The notes under the pieces are model-generated. The model worked only from the letters and a program-made list of their open reading frames with translations, ran no database searches and was not told the origin of the DNA. From Halobaculum roseum (GTDB lineage: Archaea; Halobacteriota; Halobacteria; Halobacteriales; Haloferacaceae), in the NCBI RefSeq assembly GCF_019880245.1, contig NZ_CP082289.1, forward strand, positions 97,866 to 161,865: a DNA stretch of 64,000 bases. The letters are read 5' to 3'. Position 1 is the stretch's first letter. Each line of letters starts with the position of its first letter. Shown here in pieces: positions 23,627 to 31,902 of this stretch. A program made the position numbers and the translations under genes.

Positions 23627-25990
23627 ATGACAGAGAATTCCGATGTGGATACAGCGGGACCACCGAACGGCGGCGGGCAGCGGGAGTTGACTGCCCGTCT
23701 CACGGTCCCCGAGATGGACTGTCCGTCGTGTGCGCAAAAAGTCGACAAGAGCCTCCAGCGCGTCGACGGCGTCGTTGAGGCCACGCTCCAGCCGACCACC
23801 GGGACAGCTACCATCAAGTACGATCCGGACCGGACTACCAAAGCCGACGTCGTCGCGGCGATCGAAGCCGCCGGCTATGACGTGATCGGCGGAGCAGACG
23901 ACGAAACCGACGAGTCTGCCGACGGCGTCGATATCGCGCCACCTTCGGAGGTCTGGACGAGTTCTCGCGCGAAGAAGACGTGGCTCGGCGCAGCGTTCGT
24001 CATCCTTGGTCTAGTCTTCGAGTTCCTTCTCACCGGCCAGAACGCCGCGATAGCGAGCATCCTCGACTACCCGCTACACATCGCAGATGTCCTGTTCCTC
24101 GGTGCCGTCGCGGCCAGTGGCATCCCGGTCGTCCGCAGCGGGTACTACTCCGCGAAGAACCGAAGCCTCGACATCGACCTCCTGATGGGGACAGCGATCA
24201 TCGCCGCAACCGGCATCGGCTACTTCGTCGAGGCCGCGACGCTGGCCGTCCTGTTCAGCATCGCCGAACTGCTCGAGGACTATGCGATGGACAGGGCACG
24301 GGATTCTCTGCGCGAGCTGATGGAACTCTCGCCCGACGAGGCGACCGTCCGTCGCGATGGTGAGGAAGTGACCGTTTCCGTCGAGGAGGTCGACGTTGGC
24401 GAGACCGTCGTCGTCCGCCCTGGCGACAAGATTCCGCTCGACGGGACGGTCATCGAAGGCGAGAGTGCAGTCGACCAGTCGCCGATCACGGGCGAGAGCG
24501 TCCCCGTCGACAAGACCACCGGCGACGAGGTGTACGCCGGCGCGATCAACGAAGAGGGGTACCTCGAGGTAGAGGTCACCTCGACCGCTGGCGATTCGAC
24601 GCTCTCGCGTATTATCGAAATGGTACAGGGCGCACAGGCGAAGAAGACCGAGTCTGAGCAGTTCGTCGACAGCTTCTCCGGCTACTACACACCCCTCGTC
24701 GTCGTGCTGGCAATCCTGACCGCCGCTATCCCGCCGCTGGTTATCGCTGATCCGGTGGCGGTGGACCTAGCCGGTTACGGGTTCACCTTCGCGGGCGACT
24801 GGCAGACGTGGTTCATCCGTGGGCTCACGCTGCTGGTGATCGCCTGCCCGTGTGCGTTCGTCATCTCCACACCCGTCTCGGTGGTGTCGGGCATCACGAG
24901 CGCCGCGAAGAACGGCGTCCTGATCAAGGGCGGAAATTACCTGGAAGCGATGGGCGAGGTCGACGCCGTCGCCGTCGACAAGACCGGGACGCTCACCAAG
25001 GGCGAACTCGCCGTCACCGACGTCGTTCCGGTGGGTGACACTACGGAGGACGATCTGCTCCGTCGCGCCGCTGGGCTGGAGCAGCGCAGTGAGCATCCCA
25101 TTGCTACGGCGATTCTCGCCCGTGCTGAGGAGGCGGGCGTGGGCAACCTGCCCGACCCGACGGGTTTCGAGAGCCTCACTGGGAAGGGCATCCGCGGCGA
25201 GATCGGCGGCGAGACGTACTATGCGGGCAAGCCCGCGCTCTTCGAGGAACTGGGCTTCGACCTCGCTCGGGCACGCCGCGAGACGGACGGCGGCGTTATG
25301 ACGGAAGAGGCGACCGAGGGCGAGAACGGGGCGTTCGCCGAGGATGCCCTCTCCGCGCTGGAGCGGGAGGGCAAGACTGTCGTTATCGTCGGGACGGAGT
25401 CGAAACTGCTGGGTGCGATCGCCATCGCCGACGAGGTTCGCCCGGCCTCGAAGCGGGCCGTCGAACGCCTGCACGAGCTGGGCGTCGAGCGCGTGGTGAT
25501 GCTCACCGGCGACAACGAGGGCACCGCCCGCGCAATCGCCGAGCAGGTCGGGGTCGACGAGTATCGCGCAGAACTCCTGCCCGACGAGAAGGTCGACGCT
25601 GTCGAGGAGTTACAGGCAGAGTACGGTGATGTCGCGATGGTCGGTGACGGCATCAACGACGCGCCCGCGCTCGCCACCGCGGAGGTCGGCATCGCGATGG
25701 GCGCGGCCGGCACCGACACCGCTCTCGAGACGGCCGATATTGCGTTGATGGGCGACGACGTCGGGAAACTCCCGTACCTGTACGACCTGTCGCATACGGC
25801 CAACGGGGTGATCCGGCAGAACATTTGGGCGAGTCTCGGCGTGAAGTTCCTGCTCGCGCTGGGCGTGCCACTGGGGCTGGTCAGCGTTGCGTTGGCGGTC
25901 GTTGTCGGTGATATGGGGATGAGCCTCGGTGTCACCGGGAACGCGATGCGGTTGTCGCGAATCGAGCCCGATCGGTTCTCCGACACCTGA
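23627..25990 (+). CDS. Zn2+/Cd2+-type P1B ATPase
   Basis: ATG at 23627 follows GAGGTG and gives a 787-aa pump. An HMA domain carries MDCPSCAQKV (about 29-38). Transmembrane helices surround the TGES loop (about 288), the ion-binding ACPCAFVISTP (about 405-415), and the phosphorylation site DKTGTLT (about 450-456); the P domain has [10 protein letters not shown]. In the last helices, Asn-Ile-Trp...Lys and later GDMGMSLGV match the N..K..DxG pattern of Zn/Cd/Pb exporters (P1B-2) rather than copper pumps. It exports divalent metal from the cytoplasm using ATP. The HTH_10 regulator upstream and the palindrome suggest metal-inducible control. Gene symbols such as zntA or cadA would fit but the exact metal is unproven. 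Confidence 0.9.
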   Translation: MTENSDVDTAGPPNGGGQRELTARLTVPEMDCPSCAQKVDKSLQRVDGVVEATLQPTTGTATIKYDPDRTTKADVVAAIEAAGYDVIGGADDETDESADGVDIAPPSEVWTSSRAKKTWLGAAFVILGLVFEFLLTGQNAAIASILDYPLHIADVLFLGAVAASGIPVVRSGYYSAKNRSLDIDLLMGTAIIAATGIGYFVEAATLAVLFSIAELLEDYAMDRARDSLRELMELSPDEATVRRDGEEVTVSVEEVDVGETVVVRPGDKIPLDGTVIEGESAVDQSPITGESVPVDKTTGDEVYAGAINEEGYLEVEVTSTAGDSTLSRIIEMVQGAQAKKTESEQFVDSFSGYYTPLVVVLAILTAAIPPLVIADPVAVDLAGYGFTFAGDWQTWFIRGLTLLVIACPCAFVISTPVSVVSGITSAAKNGVLIKGGNYLEAMGEVDAVAVDKTGTLTKGELAVTDVVPVGDTTEDDLLRRAAGLEQRSEHPIATAILARAEEAGVGNLPDPTGFESLTGKGIRGEIGGETYYAGKPALFEELGFDLARARRETDGGVMTEEATEGENGAFAEDALSALEREGKTVVIVGTESKLLGAIAIADEVRPASKRAVERLHELGVERVVMLTGDNEGTARAIAEQVGVDEYRAELLPDEKVDAVEELQAEYGDVAMVGDGINDAPALATAEVGIAMGAAGTDTALETADIALMGDDVGKLPYLYDLSHTANGVIRQNIWASLGVKFLLALGVPLGLVSVALAVVVGDMGMSLGVTGNAMRLSRIEPDRFSDT

Positions 25991-26110
25991 CTCTGCGGCG
26001 GGAAGTGCGGGCAGGACGCTCCTCTTTCGCGACTTTCCTGCGCTCTATCGAGACAATTTGCAGTTTGTCTGGGGCAGTAGAGACTGAGCCCCACCGCAGG
26101 CTCTGATTTG

Positions 26111-26533
26111 ATGCCCGAGAATCCAGACGACGATCCACTCCACGATTGCGAGTTAAGTCCCGACGCAGTCCTCGGGACGCGCACCTTCCACGATGTCCTG
26201 TTCACTGACGATACCGAGACGCCGGTAAACGTGCTCACCGGCGAGACACCCGCACATTCGCAGGCGACCGTCGAGGAAGCGAAGGCGTTCGCTACGAGTA
26301 TCGATACGGACACACCACAAATCGCGCTCCCGGCCTCTGTCGAGACGCAGATCGAAACCCAGAGCCAACCCTACACGGCGGCCGCGTTCTTCCACTTCAA
26401 GGCGACCGGGTCGCTCGAACTGCACCGTGCCTACCACGCCGCCTACGACTCCGACGCGTTCAGCACCGACTTCGAGGCCGACTACGAGTCGGGCGACCTG
26501 ACGATCACCGTCGAGCAGACTGCCGATTCCTGA
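26111..26533 (+). CDS. Hypothetical protein, 140 aa
   Basis: ATG at 26111 (MPENPDDDPLHDCELSPD) is used in preference to TTG three bases upstream. The acidic product contains a helix around SQATVEEAKAFATSI and a segment YTAAAFFHFKATGSLELHRAYHAAYD at about 88-113, then a final strand DLTITVEQT. No motif is recognised. Between the ATPase and this gene is AGACAA-N8-TTGTCT (26050-26069), a weak dyad that might be an operator. Confidence 0.6.
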   Translation: MPENPDDDPLHDCELSPDAVLGTRTFHDVLFTDDTETPVNVLTGETPAHSQATVEEAKAFATSIDTDTPQIALPASVETQIETQSQPYTAAAFFHFKATGSLELHRAYHAAYDSDAFSTDFEADYESGDLTITVEQTADS

Positions 26534-26562
26534 ACGCGGTCTCCCGAAGCGAGGTTTTTCGA

Positions 26563-26585
26563 GCGCCGGCGATGGGTGCCGGCGC
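26563..26585 (+). promoter_or_regulatory. GC-hairpin leader element (gene at 26642)
   Basis: GGTTTTTC at 26553-26560 precedes GCGCCGGC, loop GATGGGT, GCCGGCGC: an 8-bp perfect stem. A 26-base stretch including it is identical to that at 28021-28046. Confidence 0.7.
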
Positions 26586-26641
26586 ACCGAGCAGACAGCG
26601 CCGAGCGGCGCCCGGTGAGTCGGCACTCCGAGGTGAACCAG

Positions 26642-27142
26642 ATGCATATGGTCATCTACGCGCTGGTGGAAGCACCGACACAGCACGACGCCCTGGTCGA
26701 GGGGAAAGCAGTCTTCGACCGTCTCGTCGGCGCGAATCCCCACGGCTGCGCCGTGTTTGATTACTACGTCACGTTCGATGAAGACGACACGACGGTCGCC
26801 GGGAAGGCCCGCTGGGGTGACCTGCCGACGGCGGCCCCCATCAACTCAGAGGAGGGCGGTGAACTGCTCGACCGGGCTTGGAAGGCCACGAAAGAGGAGT
26901 TTCAGCGGAATCTCGACCGCGTGAAGGAGGCGCTCGACGAGCTCAGCGACGAGGCGATCATGCGCGACGAGGACCTCGCCCGCCACGCGTTCCACCAGGT
27001 CGGCGCGTACGAAGGGCCCTCAATCCCGATGTACGACCAGCACGCCCAGGGGATTCGGCATCGAGGCCAGCTCGACCGAGTCCTCGAGGAAGACGAGGAC
27101 AGCCAGACGCTCTGGATCGTCCCCGCAGACGTTCATTTCTGA
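26642..27142 (+). CDS. Conserved haloarchaeal protein with YDQHAQGIR...LWIVPA motif
   Basis: ATG at 26642 gives MHMVIYALVEAPTQHD; longer in-frame starts run into the hairpin leader. The 166-aa product has VFDYYVTFDEDDTTVAGKARWGDLP (about 38-62), a long helix (LLDRAWKATKEEFQRNLDRVKEALDEL, about 76-102) and the ending SIPMYDQHAQGIR...TLWIVPADVHF. The C-terminal signature is shared with the zinc-ribbon protein at 18536. The product is well formed with no degeneration. The next gene starts 6 bases later. Function unknown; the gene neighbourhood is one of short plasmid genes. Confidence 0.7.
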   Translation: MHMVIYALVEAPTQHDALVEGKAVFDRLVGANPHGCAVFDYYVTFDEDDTTVAGKARWGDLPTAAPINSEEGGELLDRAWKATKEEFQRNLDRVKEALDELSDEAIMRDEDLARHAFHQVGAYEGPSIPMYDQHAQGIRHRGQLDRVLEEDEDSQTLWIVPADVHF

Positions 27143-27148
27143 CCAACG

Positions 27149-27514
27149 ATGCCACGAATCACCAACTGGTCACGAGAGAGTCGCTCACCAACACTCGCGT
27201 ATCGAAACACCGAGACTGGAGCGCGAGCTGTTCTACACCGGGCGCCGGATTCATACCGGTACAAGTGGCGCGGAGCGATCCTCGTCGACGGCTACCCGAT
27301 CTGGTCGCGAGGCTTCGAGACGAAGAAGGCGACAACGTTCCGGGATGCGCTTCGGGAGCGGCCAGCGCCCGAACTGAACTGTCCGGAGTGTCCAAACGAC
27401 GACGTCCTCGTCGGTGAGAAGACAGCTGATGGAGCGACGGTACAGCGCTGGTACGACTGTCCGGACTGTGGGTACGAAGCCCCCTCGCGCATCGTCTACG
27501 GCCCTGAACGCTGA
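27149..27514 (+). CDS. Zinc-ribbon protein (DUF7568-like)
   Basis: The 121-aa product has ITNWSRESRSPTLAYRNTETG, then a beta-rich core (WRGAILVDGYPIWSRGFET), then one zinc ribbon: CPECPNDDVLV with CPDCGYEAPSRIVYGPE. I remember this as haloarchaeal DUF7568, not checked. It is co-directional and 6 bases downstream of the gene before. The ribbon suggests nucleic-acid contact. Confidence 0.7.
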   Translation: MPRITNWSRESRSPTLAYRNTETGARAVLHRAPDSYRYKWRGAILVDGYPIWSRGFETKKATTFRDALRERPAPELNCPECPNDDVLVGEKTADGATVQRWYDCPDCGYEAPSRIVYGPER

Positions 27515-27558
27515 GGACGTACACACGCAGGGTGTTTTTCGGCCGGGGCGGAGAGAGT

Positions 27559-27577
27559 GACCCGGTCGAACCGGGTC
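27559..27577 (+). promoter_or_regulatory. Hairpin leader variant (gene at 27587)
   Basis: GTGTTTTTC at 27532-27540 is followed by a purine-rich spacer, then GACCCGG-TCGAA-CCGGGTC (7-bp stem), ending 9 bases before the ATG. Confidence 0.5.
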
Positions 27578-27586
27578 GGTCCAACA

Positions 27587-27982
27587 ATGAGTCTCGAAGT
27601 ACTCGACCGACACAGCGAGGCACTGTTCGAGTTCCTCTGGTGTCCCGTCTGCGGGCAGGAAGTGTTCACCCACATTCCCTTCGAGGGAGTGTTCTGCAAG
27701 AACTGTAACACGCAGGTCGTCCTCCAAGAGTCTCGAGAAGACCGTGGCTACGAGGAGGCTGTGCTCGCGTGCTTCGACACCGACTCAACGTGGAACCTTC
27801 ACGTCGACGAGAAGCTCCGCCGCGACCTGCCTGACGGCTCGGCACGGGCAAAAATCCTCGGTGCACCGGGTGCCTATGAGATCGACTGGTGGAGTCCAGC
27901 ACCTGGGGAGGATTGGGAGCCGGTCGAGCGTGGTGAATTCGACGACGTGGAGGAACCAGACGAGGTGTCACATCTCGCGTAG
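27587..27982 (+). CDS. Zinc-ribbon protein (DUF7567-like)
   Basis: The 131-aa product begins MSLEVLDRHSEALFEFLWC and has CPVCG (about 19-23) with CKNCN (about 38-42), a zinc ribbon, followed by VVLQESREDRGYEEAVLACFDT and an acidic C-terminus. From memory it resembles haloarchaeal DUF7567. ATG is chosen because the hairpin variant ends 9 bases upstream. Function unknown. Confidence 0.7.
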   Translation: MSLEVLDRHSEALFEFLWCPVCGQEVFTHIPFEGVFCKNCNTQVVLQESREDRGYEEAVLACFDTDSTWNLHVDEKLRRDLPDGSARAKILGAPGAYEIDWWSPAPGEDWEPVERGEFDDVEEPDEVSHLA

Positions 27983-28021
27983 CGGATTGCAATCCCGCTA
28001 CGACTGTGTGGTGTTGTTTCA

Positions 28022-28044
28022 GCGCCGGCGATGGGTGCCGGCGC
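28022..28044 (+). promoter_or_regulatory. GC-hairpin leader element (gene at 28065)
   Basis: TTGTTTC at 28014-28020, then GCGCCGGC, GATGGGT loop, GCCGGCGC. It ends 20 bases before the ATG and is identical to the core at 26563-26585. Confidence 0.7.
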
Positions 28045-28064
28045 ACACGCGCCGGCGAGTACCG

Positions 28065-28640
28065 ATGTCGACACGGAGCCAACTCCGATTCGTCCAACGA
28101 GTCGAACAGACCGGTGAGACAGATGGCAGCGCCGACCGCGTCGCGCAGGTGTACCGGCATTCGGACGGGTATCCCGGGAGCGTCCTCCGGGATCTCGCAC
28201 AACTGAAAGAGCTTCTCGATGCGACCCGCGCAGAGCGGGGACCGGGCTACACGGCGGCGACCTTCGTGTTCCTCGACAAGCTCTCGACGGTCGACCTCTA
28301 CCTGGATGGCGACCCAGAGCGAACGATCGACGCGGCTCAGCCAGCGGATCTCCTCGAGCCGTCCAATATGGAGCACCTGGACCAGCCGCTGTTCCTGCTG
28401 GGCCACGGCGTCGAGAATCCGGCCGACGGCATCCACGGCGACGAGGAGTACCTCTACGTCGTCGAACTCCCGACGGAGAACCCGTTCGACGAGCCGACCG
28501 AGTGGACAGTCAAAGTGAGCGGTCATTCCGCATTCCCGCGCTGGGATGGGCCGACCGAGGAAGCCTTCGAGCGGGCTAGCTGGCAGTTCCACGGCCCGCT
28601 TGAGCACGCGCTCGAAGAGCTGGTCGCTGAGCCGGCGTGA
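28065..28640 (+). CDS. Conserved haloarchaeal hypothetical protein, 191 aa
   Basis: ATG at 28065 gives MSTRSQLRFVQRVEQ; the sequence before it is the hairpin leader. An N-terminal region (SADRVAQVYRHSDGYPGSVLRDLAQLKELLDATRAERG spans about 22-60) precedes YTAATFVFLDKLSTVDLYLDGD and a beta-rich C-terminal half (EEYLYVVELPTENPFDEPTEWTVKVS). The YRHSDGYP motif is common in small haloarchaeal plasmid proteins. It converges on the Mrr-type gene. Not assigned a function. Confidence 0.68.
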   Translation: MSTRSQLRFVQRVEQTGETDGSADRVAQVYRHSDGYPGSVLRDLAQLKELLDATRAERGPGYTAATFVFLDKLSTVDLYLDGDPERTIDAAQPADLLEPSNMEHLDQPLFLLGHGVENPADGIHGDEEYLYVVELPTENPFDEPTEWTVKVSGHSAFPRWDGPTEEAFERASWQFHGPLEHALEELVAEPA

Positions 28641-28653
28641 ACACCGAGGCCGC

Positions 28654-30018
28654 TTAGATGATGCCGCCGATGACGAGTAGTCCGACGATGAGCAGCAGCG
28701 TCGCGACCACGCTCCCCCCGGCCAGCCACTTGTTCTCCATCGCCTTTTCGTGAAGCGGCATTTCGGCGTACTCCTCGCGGAACGCCTCGAGATTCTCCTC
28801 GTCGTAGAAGTACTTCGTCTTCAGCGCGAACCGTTCCGTCACCGCACAGCCCGTACAGATCGACTCACCTTCCAGCCGCTCCGTTTTCGTGTGGCTGGTG
28901 CAGGCGATCGCCCCGCAGTTCGGACAGTACGTGTACGTTTCGTCGATGCCGCTCGTGTCACAGTGGACGCACCGATGGATGCCGTCCTCGGCGGTCATTC
29001 GTGAGGGGCCCGCCGCGTAGTACTCATAGGGATAGGTGTACTTCTGGTGGTCGGTGGTGTGCCGAACCTCGGGAAGGTACACCGGCTCGATCGACTGGAC
29101 GGAGATGTCCGAGCGGTTCGGCTCGCAGGTCTTGTTGTAGGTGACGTTGTTGTCGCCGGTGTAGGTGACCGTTTTCGTGTGGTGCTGCTGGAGCCGCTCG
29201 ACGGCCCACTCCTTGTACTCCGTCTGAGTCTGGCCGAACCGCCGCTCCTCGACGTCGTCGAACACCTCTCCGAACTGCTCGGCGTCGAGATCGACCGTCG
29301 CGTGGAGGTTCTCGGTGACCAGCGTCGCGACGTCCTCGTCGACGACCTGCGGCTGCCCGCGTTCGGCGTGGGCAACGAATCGCGTCCGATCGTTAATCCG
29401 GTGGATGACGCCCACCGACGTCTCGAAGACGACGTTCGTGTCCGCGGTGACCGCCACCACCGGCCGGAACGTCACCGATGAGTGTGGGTCTGGGAGGTCG
29501 GCGGCCTCGATGTTCTCGACGTCGCGGAACGCCTCTTCGACGGCCGCGTCGACGTCGGCGGCCGGGTCGTAGGGACGTAGCGTTTCGTCGCAGAGAATCT
29601 CGATGCGACCGTTGTAGAGGTCGAGGCCGATCTCGTCGGCGATCTCCCGGAGGTCCTCGCCATCGAGCAGCTCGATTGGATGGGGGTCGTCGTTCTGCTG
29701 GAGGCGGTCGGCGTACTCCTGAGCCGGGTTCGTGAACCGGCCGGTCGTGACGACCATCCCGCGTTTGGGGCCGTCGAAGTCGAAGGTCGCGATTGCTGAG
29801 TGGAGCTTCTGGACGACCGGCCGTCCGACCGTCCCCGTGTGCTTGCACTCCACGATGATCGCGCGCCGGGTGCCGTCGACGACCTCCTCCATAATAACGT
29901 CGCGACCCTCGTCGGCGGTTCGGTCGGCCTGACGGACGTTCTCGTAGCCGAGATTGCGGAAGACATCCTCTATTACGTCCTCGAACTCGAACCCTGAGAG
30001 GTCGTCCAGTACAGCCAT
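28654..30018 (-). CDS. Mrr-type nuclease-fold protein with zinc ribbon and C-terminal membrane anchor
   Basis: ATG at 30018 (MAVLDDLSGFEFEDVIEDVF) is preferred; the 33 codons upstream read poorly. The first about 110 residues are an Mrr_cat-like domain: FEDVIEDVFRNLGYENV, DEGRDVIMEE and IIVECKHTGTVGRPVVQKL, giving the D...ECK core of PD-(D/E)XK enzymes. A middle domain of unknown fold follows. At about 365-405 there are CVHCD, CPNCG and CTGCA, a zinc-binding region. The last about 20 residues are a membrane helix (LAGGSVVATLLLIVGLLVIGG). Such membrane-tethered Mrr proteins are candidates for cleaving modified or foreign DNA at entry; cleavage is inferred from the motif. It is convergent with the gene at 28065. 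Confidence 0.75.
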   Translation of the reverse strand: MAVLDDLSGFEFEDVIEDVFRNLGYENVRQADRTADEGRDVIMEEVVDGTRRAIIVECKHTGTVGRPVVQKLHSAIATFDFDGPKRGMVVTTGRFTNPAQEYADRLQQNDDPHPIELLDGEDLREIADEIGLDLYNGRIEILCDETLRPYDPAADVDAAVEEAFRDVENIEAADLPDPHSSVTFRPVVAVTADTNVVFETSVGVIHRINDRTRFVAHAERGQPQVVDEDVATLVTENLHATVDLDAEQFGEVFDDVEERRFGQTQTEYKEWAVERLQQHHTKTVTYTGDNNVTYNKTCEPNRSDISVQSIEPVYLPEVRHTTDHQKYTYPYEYYAAGPSRMTAEDGIHRCVHCDTSGIDETYTYCPNCGAIACTSHTKTERLEGESICTGCAVTERFALKTKYFYDEENLEAFREEYAEMPLHEKAMENKWLAGGSVVATLLLIVGLLVIGGII

Positions 30019-30089
30019 TCCGATATACCTGGACAGTACGTTGCAACTGTCAAATACGTTGCCGAACGCTTCGCCGTCCTGTTTATGAA

Positions 30090-30110
30090 CCCCCGAGAGG
30101 GGTGCGGGGG
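30090..30110 (+). promoter_or_regulatory. GC-hairpin leader element (gene at 30141)
   Basis: GTTTATGAA at 30081-30089 precedes CCCCC, GAGA, GGGG, TGC and GGGGG; 30 bases to the start. Confidence 0.65.
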
Positions 30111-30140
30111 TGATCAAACGAGCCTCCCGCGAACCAACCT

Positions 30141-30545
30141 ATGAGTGGAATCAGCGACCCACGCTCACACGTACAGTCACGGACCACGGCTGATCCCGAC
30201 GTCATTTACGTCGGTTACCGTCGTCGAGGCCGCGCCATCGTCGAGAAGCAATCAGACCAACAACAGCTCACGCCAGAGCGGAGTCTCGAGCTGGCAAATC
30301 ACAGTCCTTCGGGCTTCGAATGGGGATATGGTGGCAGCGGGCCGGCCCAACTCGCACTCGCCCTCCTGCTCGATTACACCGACGATGAGGAGGTAGCGCT
30401 TTCGGAGTACAAGGCGTTCAAGACCGAAGTAGTGAGCCAGCTAGAGTGTACAGGACCCGACGGCTGCTGGCGACTCACCGGACGCGAGATAGATGCTACC
30501 CTTCATGAGATAGTCGACGACCCAGTTGCACCGTCCGTCAACTAA
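30141..30545 (+). CDS. DUF6166-like protein
   Basis: The conserved core is LANHSPSGFEWGYGGSGPAQLALALLLDYTDDEEVALSEYKAFK (about 52-95), ending in a tryptophan-containing WRLTGREID segment. This is the pattern of DUF6166, small proteins widespread on mobile elements; no activity is known to me. A larger paralogue lies at 32349-33044. Length (134 aa) is usual for the family. It begins a run with the 92-aa gene at 30565. Confidence 0.78.
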   Translation: MSGISDPRSHVQSRTTADPDVIYVGYRRRGRAIVEKQSDQQQLTPERSLELANHSPSGFEWGYGGSGPAQLALALLLDYTDDEEVALSEYKAFKTEVVSQLECTGPDGCWRLTGREIDATLHEIVDDPVAPSVN

Positions 30546-30564
30546 CGATCACAGAGCGCAATCA

Positions 30565-30843
30565 ATGTCAGAACACACTCAGCAGCCTCGTGTGGACTCA
30601 GAATCGCAACAGAACCGTGAGCGTCAGGTGCCAACCGAGTACGTCGAGCGAAGCGATGTCGGCGTCTCACTCACCGTCAAACTCACTCGCGGTACTGGCA
30701 CCCGCGATCAAGACAAGATCACGGCCAAAGTGAAGGGTAAGACGCTCGAAGACGCCCGCGAGGATATGGAAACCCTCCGCGAGTATATCCACGACCTCGC
30801 TGAGGACACTCGCCAGATCCAGCCAGCCGACCCACACGAATAG
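30565..30843 (+). CDS. Small basic/acidic hypothetical protein, 92 aa
   Basis: ATG at 30565 (MSEHTQQPRVDSESQQ). After a polar N-terminus the protein reads VGVSLTVKLTRGTGTRDQDKITAKVKGKTLEDAREDMETLREYIHDL at about 38-84: a beta hairpin followed by a helix. I recall a haloarchaeal DUF7389 family with this look, unchecked. It may bind nucleic acid through its Lys-rich hairpin. Nineteen bases separate it from the DUF6166 gene. Confidence 0.62.
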   Translation: MSEHTQQPRVDSESQQNRERQVPTEYVERSDVGVSLTVKLTRGTGTRDQDKITAKVKGKTLEDAREDMETLREYIHDLAEDTRQIQPADPHE

Positions 30844-30882
30844 TACTTTTTTGACTATTGCACAGAATTGTGTAGCCGCAGG

Positions 30883-31554
30883 ATGTACGAAGTGTGCGGT
30901 GAGAAGGAACTCAAGGTTATCCTCGCGCTTGATCCAGGCGATTCCATCTCAGGCGTCGCGCGGAAGATCGACGAGAACCGGGAGACGATCCGTCGCGTCG
31001 TGAATAGCCTCGAGGAGGCGGGATACGTCGCGTACGACGATGGGCTTCATCTCATCGATCAGACGCTCCGAGACGCCGGTCTCGAGTTCCTGACAGCGTC
31101 AGCGGACATCTCGCCGCCGTCAATCTCAGAAGCCTATGTCCTCCCGCAGTTCACGGGGATGGAGTATGCATACACTGGCATCGATGCGGTCTACGTCTGG
31201 ACTCGCGGTGGCTACCAGGTCGCTCGCGACCCAGAGGACTATCCGCTGTTCATCGCCGTCCACGAGTCTGACCTCGATGCCTGGACGGCGTTCTTCGATC
31301 GGTTCGAAATCCCGACTGCGGAAGAACGCCTGCCTGCTGCCGACCTCGATGGTTCGATACAGGTGGTACTCAAGCCGCGGCCACAGATCGAGGCCGAGAT
31401 GGTCGACGGACGGCCTGTCATCCCACTCGAAGAAACTGTGGCGTTCGCAAACGAGCACTACGCGCACTTCCAGTCAGCGCTCGACATGCTCGGCCGTATG
31501 TACGACAGCGTCGACACTGACGCGAACTACCGCCAAACTGACGTGGAGTTCTGA
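30883..31554 (+). CDS. HTH protein, orphan member of the HTH-nucleotidyltransferase module family
   Basis: ATG at 30883 (MYEVCGEKELKVILALDPGDS) aligns exactly with the starts of two paralogues at 44377-45051 and 62990-63664; the longer start is rejected for that reason. An N-terminal winged helix (SGVARKIDENRETIRRVVNSLEEAGYVAYDDG, about 20-52) is followed by a conserved C-terminal domain with SPPSISEAYVLPQF, YAYTGIDAVYVWTRGGYQVARDPEDYPLFIAV, and YAHFQSALDMLGRMYD. Both paralogues overlap a nucleotidyltransferase gene; this one does not. It may be a lone antitoxin, or a regulator that cross-talks with the two modules. A dyad ATAGT-N9-ACTAT (30840-30858) lies upstream. Confidence 0.72.
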   Translation: MYEVCGEKELKVILALDPGDSISGVARKIDENRETIRRVVNSLEEAGYVAYDDGLHLIDQTLRDAGLEFLTASADISPPSISEAYVLPQFTGMEYAYTGIDAVYVWTRGGYQVARDPEDYPLFIAVHESDLDAWTAFFDRFEIPTAEERLPAADLDGSIQVVLKPRPQIEAEMVDGRPVIPLEETVAFANEHYAHFQSALDMLGRMYDSVDTDANYRQTDVEF

Positions 31555-31597
31555 CAGGAGATTTCTTCGACTGGGAGGGGCCTGGCCGCTGTTTGTT

Positions 31598-31620
31598 GCC
31601 GCCTTGAGAGAGCGGAGGCG
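31598..31620 (+). promoter_or_regulatory. GC-hairpin leader element (gene at 31628)
   Basis: TGTTTGTT at 31590-31597 precedes GCCGCC, TTGAGAGA, GCGG, A and GGC; only 7 bases separate it from the ATG. The stem bases differ from the C4/G4 type but the layout is the same. Confidence 0.55.
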
Positions 31621-31627
31621 AACAAAA

Positions 31628-31849
31628 ATGAGCGATTCGTCAGATCTATCCGTCGAATCAGACGCTCTCACACCGAAACAGCGTCTCGAACCGCCAAATA
31701 CCCGTCTCATCAATGCTGGTATCGCGACGATTCATGACATGGAGACGCTGCGAGCCTGCGTCGCCTACGAGAATGCGAATCAGCAACGGATCCCGATTCT
31801 TCGCCGGCTCAAAGATCGGGCCAGCGAAATTCGCGCAGAAGACAATTGA
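31628..31849 (+). CDS. Small hypothetical protein, 73 aa
   Basis: ATG at 31628 gives MSDSSDLSVESDALTPKQRL. The sequence NTRLINAGIATIHDMETLRACVAYENANQQRIPILRRLKDRASEI (about 24-68) is a helix-turn-helix-like pair of helices with Ile/Arg spacing. No family assignment. The hairpin leader sits immediately upstream. Confidence 0.58.
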   Translation: MSDSSDLSVESDALTPKQRLEPPNTRLINAGIATIHDMETLRACVAYENANQQRIPILRRLKDRASEIRAEDN

Positions 31850-31873
31850 CGCAGCACTCGGGGATGTCTGTCG

Positions 31874-31895
31874 GAGCCTCGGTGGGTGGAGGCTC
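31874..31895 (+). promoter_or_regulatory. Hairpin leader variant (gene at 31903)
   Basis: GAGCCTC-N8-GAGGCTC ends 7 bases before the chosen ATG. It lacks the T-rich box, so its link to the leader family is weak. Confidence 0.35.
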
Positions 31896-31902
31896 GAATG
31901 AG

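Noticed and set aside
24767..25474. Long reverse frames opposite the P1B ATPase, the mercuric reductase and other GC-rich genes
   Set aside because: They mirror high-GC codon bias of real genes on the other strand and have no protein-like motifs.
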